This document shows positions 34,859 to 43,988 of a DNA stretch of 64,000 nt, piece after piece. Origin of the DNA: Nocardioides sp. YIM 152315 (GTDB taxonomy: Bacteria; Actinomycetota; Actinomycetes; Propionibacteriales; Nocardioidaceae); assembly GCF_029210375.1 (NCBI RefSeq), contig NZ_JARGER010000037.1, forward strand, positions 417,342 to 481,341, in the 5' to 3' direction. The translations under genes were made by a program, and so were the position numbers. The notes beneath the pieces were generated by a model. The model was not told where the DNA came from, ran no database searches, and saw nothing but the letters and a program-made list of their open reading frames with translations. The first letter of the stretch is position 1, and each line of letters starts with the position of its first letter.

Positions 34859-36421
34859 CACGCGCACCAGCAGCCGCCCGTGCACGCAGTTCATCCGCAG
34901 CTCCTTGCCCGGGCCGATGGAGTCGCCGTCGAGCTGGCGCGGGGTGTCGGTGCTCGCGCGGACGACGATGGTGTGGCCGGTCATCCGGTTGACCAGCTCG
35001 TCCGTGCGCGGGCGGCGGGCGAGCACCCGGTAGGCGAGCGGGATCCAGGAGAAGAACCTGCGCGGGTGCAGCATGACGACGTCGAGCACGCCGTCGTCGA
35101 TGGCGGCGTCGGGCAGCAGCGGCATGCCGGCCTGCAGGAAGCCGACGTTGCCCACCACGATCGTGCGGGCCCGGTGCCTGGTGAACGGTGCCCCGTCGAC
35201 GGAGACCTCCACACGGACCGCCGGGAACATCAGCGACTTGAGCGCCGAGAGCACGTAGGCGACCCAGCCGATGCGCTTCTTGATGTCCTCGTTGACGCCC
35301 TCCATGATCGCCGCGTCGAAGCCCATGCCGGCCATCACCATGAAGTGGGTGTCCTCGAAGCCGTCGCCGGACACCTCGACCAGGTCGATCGCGCGGTCCT
35401 GGCCGTTGAGGGCGACGTCGATCGCCGCACGGATGTAGAGCGGGATGTCGAGGTTGCGGGCGAGCAGGTTGCCGGTGCCGGCCGGGACGATGCCGACGGG
35501 GATGCCGGTGCCGGCCAGCTCCGCGCACACCTCCCGGACGGTCCCGTCGCCGCCGCAGACCAGCACCAGGTCGGCGCCCCCGACGGACGCCGCCTCGGCC
35601 ATGCCGGTGCCGGGGTCCTCGACCGTCGTGTACTGCCAGGTCGGGGTGGACCACCCCGCCTCGACGGCCATCGCGGTCACGATCGACTTGAACTGGCCGA
35701 CGTCCTCGACCTTGATCGGGTTGAGGATCACCGCGAGCCGCTTCTCGGAGCTGTACACCTCCGGCAGCGGCTCGATCGTCGCCGCATGGCTGCGCGGCAG
35801 GGGGGTGTAGACGCCGATCGCGAGCAGCACGAACCCCGCGCCGAGCAGGACGCCCCCGACGACGTCGGAGGGGTAGTGGCGGCCGAGCAGCACCCGGTCC
35901 AGGCAGACGACCACGACGACGAGCACGGCCCCGGCGTGCGCGAGGCGGCGCACGTTGCGGCGGCGGACCAGCATCCCGACGAGCACCATCACGACGCCTG
36001 CCAAGGCGGTGATGGACGAGGCGTGGCCCGACGGGTAGGCGCCGTTGTGCAGCAGCGCCTCGGCGCTCTGCCACGGCGGCCGGTCGCGGTTGACGAGCCC
36101 CTTGGTCAGCGTGGTGGTCAGAGAGGTCGCGAGCATCACGCCGACGGTGAAGAACGCCGCGCGGTGGTAGCGCCTCAGCAGGACCAGGGTCAGCACGAAC
36201 GTGTACGCCGTCATCGCGATCGTCCCGGTCACGACCTCGATCACCCGGAGCACGTCGTGCAGCCAGCCGACGTCGGTCGCCCAGGCTTGCGAGCCCTCGC
36301 CGCGGTCGTCGATCCGGACCAGCCACGCAGCGTCGTCGACCACGGCGAGCATCAGCAGGCCGAACAGCACGAAGCACAGGGCGGCCCAGCTCAGCACGAT
36401 GGCGCGGGGGCGGTCGAGCAC
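34850..36421 (-). CDS. PAP2 phosphatase / diacylglycerol-kinase-type lipid kinase fusion
   Basis: A 523-residue two-domain membrane enzyme. Residues about 1-220 form a PAP2 domain with several helices and the motifs [22 protein letters not shown] and [15 protein letters not shown]. Residues about 230-523 form a DAGK/sphingosine-kinase catalytic domain: [26 protein letters not shown] and [13 protein letters not shown]. The fusion suggests that phosphatase and kinase act on one lipid pool, for example phosphatidic acid and diacylglycerol. GTG start at 36421; no clear -10 at the leaderless distance. Confidence 0.93.
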   Translation of the reverse strand: MLDRPRAIVLSWAALCFVLFGLLMLAVVDDAAWLVRIDDRGEGSQAWATDVGWLHDVLRVIEVVTGTIAMTAYTFVLTLVLLRRYHRAAFFTVGVMLATSLTTTLTKGLVNRDRPPWQSAEALLHNGAYPSGHASSITALAGVVMVLVGMLVRRRNVRRLAHAGAVLVVVVVCLDRVLLGRHYPSDVVGGVLLGAGFVLLAIGVYTPLPRSHAATIEPLPEVYSSEKRLAVILNPIKVEDVGQFKSIVTAMAVEAGWSTPTWQYTTVEDPGTGMAEAASVGGADLVLVCGGDGTVREVCAELAGTGIPVGIVPAGTGNLLARNLDIPLYIRAAIDVALNGQDRAIDLVEVSGDGFEDTHFMVMAGMGFDAAIMEGVNEDIKKRIGWVAYVLSALKSLMFPAVRVEVSVDGAPFTRHRARTIVVGNVGFLQAGMPLLPDAAIDDGVLDVVMLHPRRFFSWIPLAYRVLARRPRTDELVNRMTGHTIVVRASTDTPRQLDGDSIGPGKELRMNCVHGRLLVRVPR

Positions 36422-36534
36422 GTCGGTCCTTCGGATCGGGGTCGGGCTGCTTCGAAGTATGCCGGTCGACCCGTTCCTCCCCAGCGACCGCTATCTCGCG
36501 AGCGTGGCTCTCGCCACCCGGATAGCCTTGCCAC

Positions 36535-36594
36535 GTGACCCCACCCCACGAATTCGCTCGCTGCGCTCCCGAGGACGCGGGGACACCGGAATGA
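36535..36594 (+). CDS. Putative leaderless 19-codon upstream ORF overlapping the serS start
   Basis: GTG at 36535, open for 19 codons, with TGA at 36592-36594 that overlaps the serS ATG (ATGA). A TAGCCT -10 (36523-36528) ends six bases before the GTG, the same spacing as the leaderless genes in this window. The peptide would be [19 protein letters not shown]; it contains no serine, so a serine-codon attenuator is unlikely. The likely use is translational coupling to serS. The middle is formed by a repeat fragment, GAATTCGCTCGCTGCGCTC. Confidence 0.5.
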   Translation: MTPPHEFARCAPEDAGTPE

Positions 36595-37865
36595 TCGACC
36601 CCCGCCTCCTCCGTGAAGACCCCGACCGCGTGCGCGTCGCCCAGGCCAAGCGCGGGCTGTCCGACGAGGTCGTGGATCGCGCGCTGTCCGCCGACCGGGC
36701 TCGGCGGGCGGCGATCTCGGCGTTCGAGGAGCGGCGGGCCGAGCAGAAGCAGCTCGGCAAGCAGGTCGCGCGGGCGCAGGGTGACGAGAAGCAGGAGCTG
36801 CTGGCCCGCACCAAGGTCCTCGCCGCCGAGGTCAAGGCGGCGGAGGCCGCGCAGGTCGAGGCCGAGGCCGCCTGGCACGACGCGATCACGGGCATCCCCA
36901 ACCTGGCCGCCGAGGAGACCCCGGCCGGGGGCGAGGACGACTTCGTCGTGCTCGAGACCGTCGGCACCCCGCGCGACTTCGCCGCCGAGGGGTTCGAGCC
37001 GCGCGACCACGTCGAGCTGGGCCGGATGCTGGGTGCCATCGACCTCGACCGCGGGGCCAAGGTGTCGGGATCCCGCTTCTACTTCCTCACCGGCGTCGGC
37101 GCCGAGCTCGAGCTCGCGCTCCTCAACCTCGCGATGGAGCAGGCCCGCGAGGTCGGCTTCACCCAGGTGATCGCGCCGTCGATGGTCAAGCCGCGGGCGA
37201 TGGAGGGCACCGGCTTCCTCGGCCAGGCCGCCGACGACGTCTACCGCATCGAGGGCCAGGACATGTACCTCGTGGGCACCTCGGAGGTCCCGATGGCGGC
37301 CTACCACTCCGACGAGATCCTCGACGGCGCCGACCTGCCGCTGCGCTACGCGGCGTTCAGCCCCTGCTTCCGCAAGGAGGCGGGCTCGCACGGCAAGGAC
37401 ACCAAGGGCATCATCCGGGTGCACTGGTTCGACAAGGTCGAGATGTTCGTCTACACCACGACCGAGGACTCCTACGCCGAGCACCAGCGGCTGCTCGAGT
37501 GGGAGAGGCAGTTCCTCGACAAGCTCGAGCTCGCCTACCGCGTCATCGACGTCGCCGCCGGCGACCTCGGCCTGTCGGCGGTCCGCAAGTTCGACTGCGA
37601 GGCGTGGATCCCCACCCAGGGCAGGTACCGCGAGCTCACCTCGACCTCCAACTGCACCGAGTTCCAGACCCGGCGGCTCGACACCCGCGGGCGGTTCCCC
37701 GACGGCGTCGCTCCGATCTCGACGCTCAACGGCACGCTCTGCGCGATGACCCGGACGATCGTCGCGATCCTGGAGACCCACCAGCAGGCCGACGGGTCGG
37801 TGCGGGTCCCCAAGGCGCTGCAGAAGTGGCTCGGTCGCGACGTGCTGGAGCCGGTCCGCCCGTGA
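36591..37865 (+). CDS. serS: Serine--tRNA ligase
   Basis: Charges tRNA-Ser and tRNA-Sec. The 424-residue class II synthetase has the N-terminal coiled-coil arm (about residues 28-100), motif 2 [20 protein letters not shown], and motif 3 within [17 protein letters not shown], plus [13 protein letters not shown]. The usual Gln in RVHQF is Trp here (RVHWFDKVE). ATG at 36591 overlaps a short upstream ORF. GTGA overlap with the HAD gene that follows starts a four-gene chain. Two of its substrates, tRNA-Ser(TGA) and tRNA-Ser(GCT), are encoded about 10 kb downstream. Confidence 0.97.
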   Translation: MIDPRLLREDPDRVRVAQAKRGLSDEVVDRALSADRARRAAISAFEERRAEQKQLGKQVARAQGDEKQELLARTKVLAAEVKAAEAAQVEAEAAWHDAITGIPNLAAEETPAGGEDDFVVLETVGTPRDFAAEGFEPRDHVELGRMLGAIDLDRGAKVSGSRFYFLTGVGAELELALLNLAMEQAREVGFTQVIAPSMVKPRAMEGTGFLGQAADDVYRIEGQDMYLVGTSEVPMAAYHSDEILDGADLPLRYAAFSPCFRKEAGSHGKDTKGIIRVHWFDKVEMFVYTTTEDSYAEHQRLLEWERQFLDKLELAYRVIDVAAGDLGLSAVRKFDCEAWIPTQGRYRELTSTSNCTEFQTRRLDTRGRFPDGVAPISTLNGTLCAMTRTIVAILETHQQADGSVRVPKALQKWLGRDVLEPVRP

Positions 37866-38767
37866 GCACCCCGCACGCCTGGCGGCCGAGACTGGTCGCC
37901 CTCGACATCGACGGCACGATCCTGAAGTGGGTCGAGGGCGCCGGCATGACCCACGAGGAGGTCTCGCCGGCCGTCAAGGACGCCGTACGCCGCGCCCTCG
38001 ACGCAGGCGCCCACGTGGTCCTCGCCAGCGGTCGCTCACCGCACGGCATGACCTCGGTCGCGGACCTGCTCGAGCTGCACGACGAGCAGCGCGACCGCCT
38101 CTGGATCGTGGCGTCCAACGGTGCGGTCGTCCTTCGCTACCCGCCCATCGAGGTGGTCCACGAGGAGACCTTCGACGCACGGCCGGCCGTCGAGGCGATC
38201 CTCGCGCGGCAGCCGTCGGCGATCGTCGCGGTCGAGGAGCGCGGCGTCGGCTACCGCGTCACCCGGGCGTTCCCCGACGGCGAGCTCTCCGGCGACATGA
38301 TCGTGACCGACGTCGACGAGCTGCTCGCAGCCGAGGTCAGCCGCGTGATCATCCGCGACCCGGAGTCGACCGCCGACGAGTTCGTGAAGCTTGCCGAAGA
38401 GCTCGGCCTCCACGGCACCAACTACGTCGTCGGCTGGACCGCGTGGCTCGACCTCGCCCCGGTCGGCGTCTCCAAGGCGTCCGGCCTGGCGTACGTCGCG
38501 CGCGAGCTCGGCGTCGACGTGGCCGACACCCTCGCGGTCGGCGACGGGCGCAACGACCTCGAGATGTTCGAGTGGGCCGGACGCTCGGTCGCGATGGGCC
38601 AGGCGATCCAGGTCGTGCTCGACGCCGCCGACGACGTGACCGCCAGCGTCTACGAGGACGGTCTCGCGACCGAGCTCGACCGGTGGTACGACACCACCCC
38701 ACGACGTTCGTCGGCTCCCCCGCTTCGCACCTCCGACGAACAACGCCGAGAGGACCCCGACCCGTGA
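37862..38767 (+). CDS. HAD-superfamily hydrolase, Cof type (1)
   Basis: A 301-residue phosphatase with motif [10 protein letters not shown], motif [11 protein letters not shown], Lys motif [10 protein letters not shown] and motif [17 protein letters not shown]. It is Cof-like with a C2 cap; substrate probably a small phosphorylated metabolite. GTG at 37862 overlaps the serS stop. The last 20 residues are encoded by a palindromic repeat (38705-38744) and have no counterpart in the family, so the original protein probably ended near [10 protein letters not shown]. The stop overlaps the GNAT start (GTGA). Confidence 0.9.
   Translation: MSTPHAWRPRLVALDIDGTILKWVEGAGMTHEEVSPAVKDAVRRALDAGAHVVLASGRSPHGMTSVADLLELHDEQRDRLWIVASNGAVVLRYPPIEVVHEETFDARPAVEAILARQPSAIVAVEERGVGYRVTRAFPDGELSGDMIVTDVDELLAAEVSRVIIRDPESTADEFVKLAEELGLHGTNYVVGWTAWLDLAPVGVSKASGLAYVARELGVDVADTLAVGDGRNDLEMFEWAGRSVAMGQAIQVVLDAADDVTASVYEDGLATELDRWYDTTPRRSSAPPLRTSDEQRREDPDP
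38705..38744. repeat. Palindromic repeat forming the C-terminus of a HAD phosphatase
   Basis: GTTCGTCGG (38706-38714) and CCGACGAAC (38733-38741) are perfect inverted arms around CTCCCCCGCTTCGCACCT. It encodes about residues 282-294 of the HAD protein. The loop's CGCTTCGCAC resembles the CGCTTCACAC in the repeat at 14612-14661, suggesting one repeat family. Confidence 0.6.
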
Positions 38768-39246
38768 GCCTGCCGCAGCTGGTCACCACGGAGCGGCTGC
38801 GGCTGCCGCTCTGGACGGCCGACGACGTCGCCGCGATCCGCGCCGGGGGGCGCCGCGAGGGCTGGCACCCCGACTACCCCCGCCGCGACGACGCCGACGC
38901 GGCGGGGCTGTGGCGCCAGGGCGACACCTGGTCGCCGCGGCACATCGTCCGCGGCGTGACGGCGCTCGGCTCGATCGGGTTCTTCGGCCCGCCGGAGCCC
39001 GGCGCCGACGGCGTGCCCGAGGTCGAGGTCGGCTACGGCCTCGTCGACGAGGCGCACGGCTACGGCTTCGCGACCGAGGCGCTCCAGGGTCTGCTCGCCG
39101 AGGCCGACGCGGCGGGCGTCCGCGTGCGGGCCAGCGTCGAGCCCGCCAACAGGCCCAGCATCCGGGTGCTTGCGAAGTGCGGCTTCACCGAGCTGCGCGG
39201 CGCCAACGAGGACGGCGAGCTGGTCATGGCTCGCCCGTTGCCGTGA
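38764..39246 (+). CDS. GNAT-family N-acetyltransferase
   Basis: A 160-residue RimJ/RimL-like acetyltransferase: TERLRLPLWTADD at the N-terminus, VEVGYGLVDEAHGYGFATEALQGLL (acetyl-CoA-binding motif A) and NRPSIRVLAKCGF (motif B). The acceptor is unknown. GTG start overlaps the preceding HAD stop; the stop overlaps the following HAD start (GTGA), so it sits inside a serS-HAD-GNAT-HAD operon. Confidence 0.88.
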   Translation: MSLPQLVTTERLRLPLWTADDVAAIRAGGRREGWHPDYPRRDDADAAGLWRQGDTWSPRHIVRGVTALGSIGFFGPPEPGADGVPEVEVGYGLVDEAHGYGFATEALQGLLAEADAAGVRVRASVEPANRPSIRVLAKCGFTELRGANEDGELVMARPLP

Positions 39247-40049
39247 ATCCACGGGCCGTGAGGCCGAAGCTCGTCGCCACCGACCTCGACGGCACCCTCG
39301 TGCGCAGCGACGGCACCGTCTCGGCGTACACCGCCGACGTGCTGGCCCGGGTCGAGGCCCTGGGCGTGCCGGTGGTGTTCGTGACCGGCCGGCCGCTGCG
39401 GTGGACCGAGGAGGTCTTCGAGCACGTCGGCGAGCACGGTCTCGCGGTGGTCTCGAACGGCGCACTGGTGTGGGACGTCCGCCGGCACCGACCGTCGCTC
39501 GAGAGACCGATCGAGCCCGAGCTCGGCCTCGAGGTGTGCCGGCTGCTGCGTGCCGCGCTGCCCGACACGGCGTTCGCGGTCGAGACCGTGGAGGGGATCG
39601 ATCTCGAGCAGCACTTCGACGAGCGGCCGCCGGTGCCCCCGGGCTCCCGCCGCGGGCCGATCGAGGAGCTCTTCGACCGCCCGGCGCTCAAGCTGCTCGC
39701 GCGCCACGAGGAGCTCACCCCGCAGGAGTTCTGGGACCTCGCCGAGGAGGCGGTCGGCGGCCGCCTGGTGATCACGTGGTCCTCGACGACCGCCCTGCTC
39801 GAGATCAGCGCGCCCGGCGTGACCAAGGCCTCGACCCTCGAGCTGCTGTGCGCCGACCTCGGCGTCGGCGCGGCCGACGTCGTCGCCTTCGGCGACATGC
39901 CCAACGACCTGCCGATGCTGGCGTGGGCCGGCGCGTCGTACGCCATGGCCGACGCGCACCCGACCGTCCTCGACGCGGCGACCCACCGCGCACCGTCGAA
40001 CGACGACGACGGCGTCGCCCGGGTGCTGACTGGTCTCTTCGGGCTGTGA
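39243..40049 (+). CDS. HAD-superfamily hydrolase, Cof type (2)
   Basis: A 268-residue paralogue of the HAD protein at 37862. Motifs: TDLDGTLVRSDG, FVTGRPLRW, APGVTKASTLE and VAFGDMPNDLPMLAWAG. A Cof-like sugar- or nucleotide-phosphatase is likely. GTG start at 39243 overlaps the GNAT stop. It is the last gene of the serS operon. Confidence 0.9.
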   Translation: MNPRAVRPKLVATDLDGTLVRSDGTVSAYTADVLARVEALGVPVVFVTGRPLRWTEEVFEHVGEHGLAVVSNGALVWDVRRHRPSLERPIEPELGLEVCRLLRAALPDTAFAVETVEGIDLEQHFDERPPVPPGSRRGPIEELFDRPALKLLARHEELTPQEFWDLAEEAVGGRLVITWSSTTALLEISAPGVTKASTLELLCADLGVGAADVVAFGDMPNDLPMLAWAGASYAMADAHPTVLDAATHRAPSNDDDGVARVLTGLFGL

Positions 40050-40058
40050 TCTGTTGAG

Positions 40059-40667
40059 ATGACCACCGTGTCCCGCACGATGTCCCGCACCGCGCCCCGC
40101 CTCCGACCGGTCGTCGCCGCGCTCCTCCTGGCTCCGGCCGGCGTGGTGTCGCTCGTCGCCGCACCGGCGGTGGCCGCGTGCCCCCCGGATCGGGCGACGC
40201 TGGCCGAGCACGCCAAGGACGCCAACGGCGTCTTCACCGGGACCATCGAGGAGCGGTCCGCCGCCGGCCGGACCGTGACGTACGTCGTGCAGACCGATCG
40301 GGTCTACAAGGGCGTCGTCGCGGAGTCGCCCGTCGAGGTCACCACCGACGCCCGGCGCGGCCGGTGTGGCAAGCCGGGGCTGCGGACCGGCGCGGCGTAC
40401 GTCTTCTTCGTCGCCCGCGACGGCGACGCGCTGACCACCGACAGTCGCAGCGGCACGGCGCGGGCCACCGACGAGCTCGTCGGGCAGGTCGAGCAGCTGT
40501 TCGGCGACGGGCGCCCGGCCATCGAGCCGGAGCCCGCCCCGGTGGCGTTCACCACGGTCGCCGGCGAGCCGGACGAGATCCGGCGCGTCGCCGCCCCCGG
40601 CGCCGCCCTGGTCATCGTCGGCCTGCTCGGGCTGGTGCTGGTGGCCTGGCGGGCGCGGCGCGCTTAG
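40059..40667 (+). CDS. Secreted/membrane-anchored NTR-like (OB-fold) protein
   Basis: A 202-residue exported protein. N-terminal signal peptide to about residue 39 (APAVAAC; VAAC could also serve as a lipobox). The mature part, NGVFTGTIEERSAAGRTVTY followed by VYKGVVAESPVEV and GAAYVFFVARDGD, resembles the small netrin/TIMP-like OB-fold domains of actinobacteria. A C-terminal membrane helix (about residues 180-198) and a basic end follow. ATG at 40059; alternative start ATG at 40080. Its stop and that of the convergent bpa lie in the palindrome TAGACGCGTCTA (40665-40676). Confidence 0.75.
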   Translation: MTTVSRTMSRTAPRLRPVVAALLLAPAGVVSLVAAPAVAACPPDRATLAEHAKDANGVFTGTIEERSAAGRTVTYVVQTDRVYKGVVAESPVEVTTDARRGRCGKPGLRTGAAYVFFVARDGDALTTDSRSGTARATDELVGQVEQLFGDGRPAIEPEPAPVAFTTVAGEPDEIRRVAAPGAALVIVGLLGLVLVAWRARRA

Positions 40668-40673
40668 ACGCGT

Positions 40674-41246
40674 CTAGAGGTACATCCCGCCCGACTCGCC
40701 GGGAGTCTGCGGCGGGCCGTCGCCGCCCGGCTGCGCCGGCCCCGGCCGGCCCACGCCGGGCGGGAGGCCGCGGCGGATCTGCTCGAACTGGGCTCGGGCG
40801 GCCATCTGCTGGGCGTAGATGGCGGTCTGGATGCCGTGGAAGAGCCCCTCGAGCCAGCCGACCAGCTGGGCCTGGGCGATGCGCAGCTCGGCGTCGGAGG
40901 GGGTGGCGTCCTCGGTGAACGGCAGCGACAGCCGCTCGAGCTCCTCGATGAGCTCCGGGGCGAGCCCCTCCTCGAGCTCCTTGATCGAGGCGGAGTGGAT
41001 CTCCTTGAGGCGCTGTCGGCTGGCGTCGTCGAGCGGCGCCGAGCGCACCTCCTCGAGGAGCTGGCGGATCATGCTGCCGATCCGCATCACCTTCGCCGGC
41101 TGCTCGACCAGCTCGGTCACCGACGGCTCGTTGTCGTCGCCGTCCCCGGACGAGGAGACCGCAGCGGCCGGCATGGCGGCCACCGGTTGCCCGTCGGGTC
41201 CGATGATGACGACCTGCTGCTCGGGCTGCTGGTCCTGATCGCTCAT
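40674..41246 (-). CDS. bpa: Bacterial proteasome activator Bpa (PafE) homologue
   Basis: ATP-independent ring activator of the actinobacterial 20S proteasome. The 190-residue protein contains the helical core SMIRQLLEEVRSAPLDDASR, LKEIHSASIKELEEGLAPEL and RIAQAQLVGWLEGLFHGIQT, a disordered N-terminus and a Pro/Gly-rich C-terminus ending GGMYL. Known Bpa proteins end GQYL, the tail that docks into the proteasome alpha ring; the Tyr-Leu is kept here. The minus-strand -10 TACGGT (41253-41258) ends six bases before the ATG (leaderless). Confidence 0.93.
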   Translation of the reverse strand: MSDQDQQPEQQVVIIGPDGQPVAAMPAAAVSSSGDGDDNEPSVTELVEQPAKVMRIGSMIRQLLEEVRSAPLDDASRQRLKEIHSASIKELEEGLAPELIEELERLSLPFTEDATPSDAELRIAQAQLVGWLEGLFHGIQTAIYAQQMAARAQFEQIRRGLPPGVGRPGPAQPGGDGPPQTPGESGGMYL

Positions 41247-41276
41247 GCCCTCACCGTAGCGGTGCGGGCGAACGGG

Positions 41277-42254
41277 TCAGACCGTGAGCAGGATCTTGCC
41301 GCTGTGCTCGCCGGACTCCATGAAGGCATGTGCCGCGGCCGCCTCGCCCAGGGGGAAGGATCGGCCGACGATCGGCCGCACCAGCCCCTCGGCCACCAGC
41401 GGCCACACGTGCTCGACGACCGACGCGCAGATCGCGGCCTTCTCCTCCGCCGGTCGCGGCCGCAGCAGGGTGCCGATGACGGCGCCGTTGCGTGACATCA
41501 GCCGGCCGATGTCGAGCTCGGCCTTCGTGCCGCCCTGCATGCCGATGATCACCAGTCGGCCCTGCCGGCCGAGGGCGTCGACGTTGCGCCCGAGGTACGT
41601 CGCGCCCATGTTGTCGAGGATCACGTCGGCACCGCGGCCGTCGGTGGCGTCCTTCACGGCCGCCACGAAGTCCTGCTGGCGGTAGTCGATCGTCACGTCG
41701 GCACCGAGCGCCGCACACGCCGCCAGCTTCTCGGGCGTCCCCGCGGTGGTCAGCACCCGGGCGCCGAGCTGGTGGGCGAGCTGGATCGCGAACGATCCGA
41801 TGCCGCCCGCTCCGCCGTGCACGAGCAGCGTCTCCTGCGGCTGGAGTCCGGCCACCATGAACACGTTGGACCAGACCGTGCACGCGACCTCCGGCAGCGC
41901 GGCGGCCGTGACGAGGTCGATCCCGTCCGGGACCGGCATCACCTGCCCGGCGGGGACGGCCACCTGCTCGGCGTACCCGCCGCCCGCGAGCAGCGCGCAC
42001 CCGCTGTCGCCGACCGACCACTCGGTCACCCCCTCGCCGATCGCCGAGACCGTGCCGCTGACCTCCATCCCGATCACGTCCGACGCTCCCGGGGGCGGTG
42101 CGTAGACGCCCTTGCGCTGCAGCAGGTCGGCCCGGTTCAACCCGGATGCGGCGACGTCCAGCACCACCTCGCCGGGGCCGGGCGCGGGGTCCGGGATCTC
42201 GGCGACGGACAGGACCTCGGGGCCACCGGGCTCGGTGGCGATCACGGCGCGCAT
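41277..42254 (-). CDS. NAD(P)H quinone oxidoreductase, zinc-free MDR family
   Basis: A 325-residue medium-chain dehydrogenase of the quinone oxidoreductase/PIG3 group: LNRADLLQRKGVYAPPPGAS, GMEVSGTV, LPEVACTVW, and the Rossmann loop VHGGAGGIGSFAIQLA. It lacks structural-zinc cysteines. Probably a one- or two-electron quinone reductase. The ATG at 42254 is preceded by TAGGGT (42261-42266, minus) at six bases (leaderless). It lies 30 bp upstream of bpa on the same strand but has its own promoter there. Confidence 0.92.
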   Translation of the reverse strand: MRAVIATEPGGPEVLSVAEIPDPAPGPGEVVLDVAASGLNRADLLQRKGVYAPPPGASDVIGMEVSGTVSAIGEGVTEWSVGDSGCALLAGGGYAEQVAVPAGQVMPVPDGIDLVTAAALPEVACTVWSNVFMVAGLQPQETLLVHGGAGGIGSFAIQLAHQLGARVLTTAGTPEKLAACAALGADVTIDYRQQDFVAAVKDATDGRGADVILDNMGATYLGRNVDALGRQGRLVIIGMQGGTKAELDIGRLMSRNGAVIGTLLRPRPAEEKAAICASVVEHVWPLVAEGLVRPIVGRSFPLGEAAAAHAFMESGEHSGKILLTV

Positions 42255-42270
42255 GCGCCCACCCTAGGGT

Positions 42271-42597
42271 TCAGACCTCGTCGTAGATCTCGCCGGTGTG
42301 GTCGACGGCGGAGTCGTCCGGGATCTCGTCGTCCACGTCGTCGGGGTCCGGGGCGTCGGCCGGTCGGTCCCAGCCCTCGGCGAGCCGCTGGGCGCGCGCG
42401 GCGAGCTGCTCCAGCCGCTCGGGGTCGGCGCCGCTGGAGCCCGCCGCGAACCCCAGCAGGTACGCCGTGATCGGCGCGGCCGGCCGCGTGACGCTGTGTG
42501 CGGCGACCCGCGCCAGGTCGAGCACCAGAGCCTCGTCGACCTCGGTGTCCACGTCGAGGACGTCGCTGAGCTCGTCGATCCAGTCGTGGAGGTTCAC
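42271..42597 (-). CDS. DUF6457 protein, companion of MobA
   Basis: A 108-residue acidic protein with LHDWIDELSDVLDVDTEVDE and VLDLARVAAHSVTRPAAPITAYLLG, which I recognise as the actinobacterial DUF6457 domain. That domain is often next to, or fused with, MobA-type nucleotidyltransferases, and here it lies 48 bp downstream of mobA. GTG at 42597 (VNLHDW) is chosen over 42603 because GAATCT (42604-42609, minus) ends six bases upstream. A role in molybdenum cofactor handling is inferred from context. Confidence 0.8.
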   Translation of the reverse strand: MNLHDWIDELSDVLDVDTEVDEALVLDLARVAAHSVTRPAAPITAYLLGFAAGSSGADPERLEQLAARAQRLAEGWDRPADAPDPDDVDDEIPDDSAVDHTGEIYDEV

Positions 42598-42645
42598 CTC
42601 CACAGATTCGCGGCATCGCCCGGGTGTCGCAACCCCTCGGCGGTC

Positions 42646-43194
42646 TCACAGGTCGCGCAGGTCGGCCCAGGTGTCCACGTCGCGGCCCTCGTCACCGGCC
42701 GGCGACACCAGCCCGAGGTCGAGGGCGGCGAGCAGCGACCGCATCGACATGCCGTGCTGGGCCTCGTGGCCGGGGCGCACCTCGTCGAGCCGGCCGGCGT
42801 CGAGCACGCCGGCGAGCTGGCGACGGCCCTCGGCGTCGCAGAGGAACGCCCCGTCGCGTCCGGCCGCCGCCTCGTGCAGCCGGCGGAACGTCCACGGCGT
42901 CACCCGCGGCATGTCCACGGCCAGCACGCCGAGGGTCGTCGGTCGCTGTACCAGCGCGTCGTACCCCGTCAGCAGCGCGGCCGCCGGGCCGCCGAACCGG
43001 GGGTTCTCGCGGCAGAAGGTCACCGGTCGTGTCGTCCGCACCGGATCGCCCACGACCACCACCTCGTGGGCGTCGAGCAGGGCGCCGATCGCGTGCTCGA
43101 GCAGCGACTGCCCGGCGTGCTCGATCGACGCCTTGTCGGCTCCGTCCATGCGCACCGCGCGGCCGCCGGCCAGGACGATCGCCGCAAACGTCAT
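42646..43194 (-). CDS. mobA: Molybdenum cofactor guanylyltransferase (MobA-type)
   Basis: Transfers GMP to molybdopterin to make the guanine dinucleotide cofactor used by NarG. The 182-residue protein begins FAAIVLAGGRAVRMDGADKA, the nucleotide-binding signature of MobA, with VVVVGDPVR, ENPRFGGPAAALLTG (substrate loop) and VLAVDMPRVTP. It is close to the normal MobA length. It is divergent from a nitrilase-family gene (18 bp between starts). A related sugar-phosphate nucleotidyltransferase role is less likely given the DUF6457 neighbour. Confidence 0.88.
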   Translation of the reverse strand: MTFAAIVLAGGRAVRMDGADKASIEHAGQSLLEHAIGALLDAHEVVVVGDPVRTTRPVTFCRENPRFGGPAAALLTGYDALVQRPTTLGVLAVDMPRVTPWTFRRLHEAAAGRDGAFLCDAEGRRQLAGVLDAGRLDEVRPGHEAQHGMSMRSLLAALDLGLVSPAGDEGRDVDTWADLRDL

Positions 43195-43212
43195 GTGTGG
43201 CAGTCTCGCACC

Positions 43213-43977
43213 GTGGCCACGTTGCGAGTCGCCCTCGTCCAGCACGCCTCCGGCCTGGAGCCGGAGGGCAACCGGGCGCTGCTCGGCGAGCTGGCGCCGA
43301 CCGGCGCGGACCTCGTGGTCTTCCCGGAGGCGTTCGCCCGCGACTTCGGCGCGGCCGGCTCCGACGTCAGCGCGTACGCCGAGCCGGTGGACGGCCCGTT
43401 CGCGACGGAGGTCGCCCGGGTGGCCGGCGACCTCGGGTCGACCGTCGTCGCCGGCATGTTCGAGCGCGGCGAGGACCCCGGTCGTCCCTACAACACCCTG
43501 GTCGTCCGGGGCGCCGCCGAGGCGACGTACCGCAAGATCCACCTCTACGACTCGTTCGGCTACCGTGAGTCGGACCGGCTGACCGGCGGACCGACCGCGC
43601 CGGTGGTGCTCGACCTGGCGGGCTTCCGGGTCGGCCTGATGACCTGCTACGACCTCCGCTTCCCCGAGCTCGCGCGGGCCCTCGTCGATGCCGGCGCCGA
43701 GGTGCTCGTGGTCCCGGCCGCCTGGGTCTCCGGCCCGCTCAAGGTCGACCACTGGCGGACGCTCGTGCGCGCCCGGGCGATCGAGAACACGGCGTTCGTG
43801 GTGGCCGTCGGGCAGCCCGGCCCGCGCCACACCGGGCACTCGCTCGTCGTGGACCCGCTGGGCGAGGTGCTCGCGGAGGCCGGGGAGGGGCCCGAGGTGC
43901 TCACCGGCGTGCTCGAGCACACGGTCCTCGAGGGGGCCCGCAGGACCAACCCCTCGCTCGCGAATCGGCGAATGTAA
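43213..43977 (+). CDS. Carbon-nitrogen hydrolase (nitrilase superfamily)
   Basis: A 254-residue amidase of the Nit/omega-amidase branch. The catalytic triad is visible: Glu39 in VVFPEAF, Lys108 in YRKIHLYDSFG, Cys145 in LMTCYDLRFPE. It ends RRTNPSLANRRM. Possible roles are hydrolysis of deaminated glutathione or omega-amides; it cannot be fixed from sequence. GTG at 43213 is chosen for alignment with family N-termini (LRVALVQ) and a weak CAGTCT -10 six bases upstream. Confidence 0.9.
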   Translation: MATLRVALVQHASGLEPEGNRALLGELAPTGADLVVFPEAFARDFGAAGSDVSAYAEPVDGPFATEVARVAGDLGSTVVAGMFERGEDPGRPYNTLVVRGAAEATYRKIHLYDSFGYRESDRLTGGPTAPVVLDLAGFRVGLMTCYDLRFPELARALVDAGAEVLVVPAAWVSGPLKVDHWRTLVRARAIENTAFVVAVGQPGPRHTGHSLVVDPLGEVLAEAGEGPEVLTGVLEHTVLEGARRTNPSLANRRM

Positions 43978-43988
43978 CGTTCCTGCCC

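Noticed and set aside
34779..37781. 1000-residue minus-strand ORF across serS and the PAP2/DAGK gene
   Set aside because: The N-terminal half is antisense to serS and the rest is an alternative frame of the real PAP2/DAGK gene; neither part has a motif.
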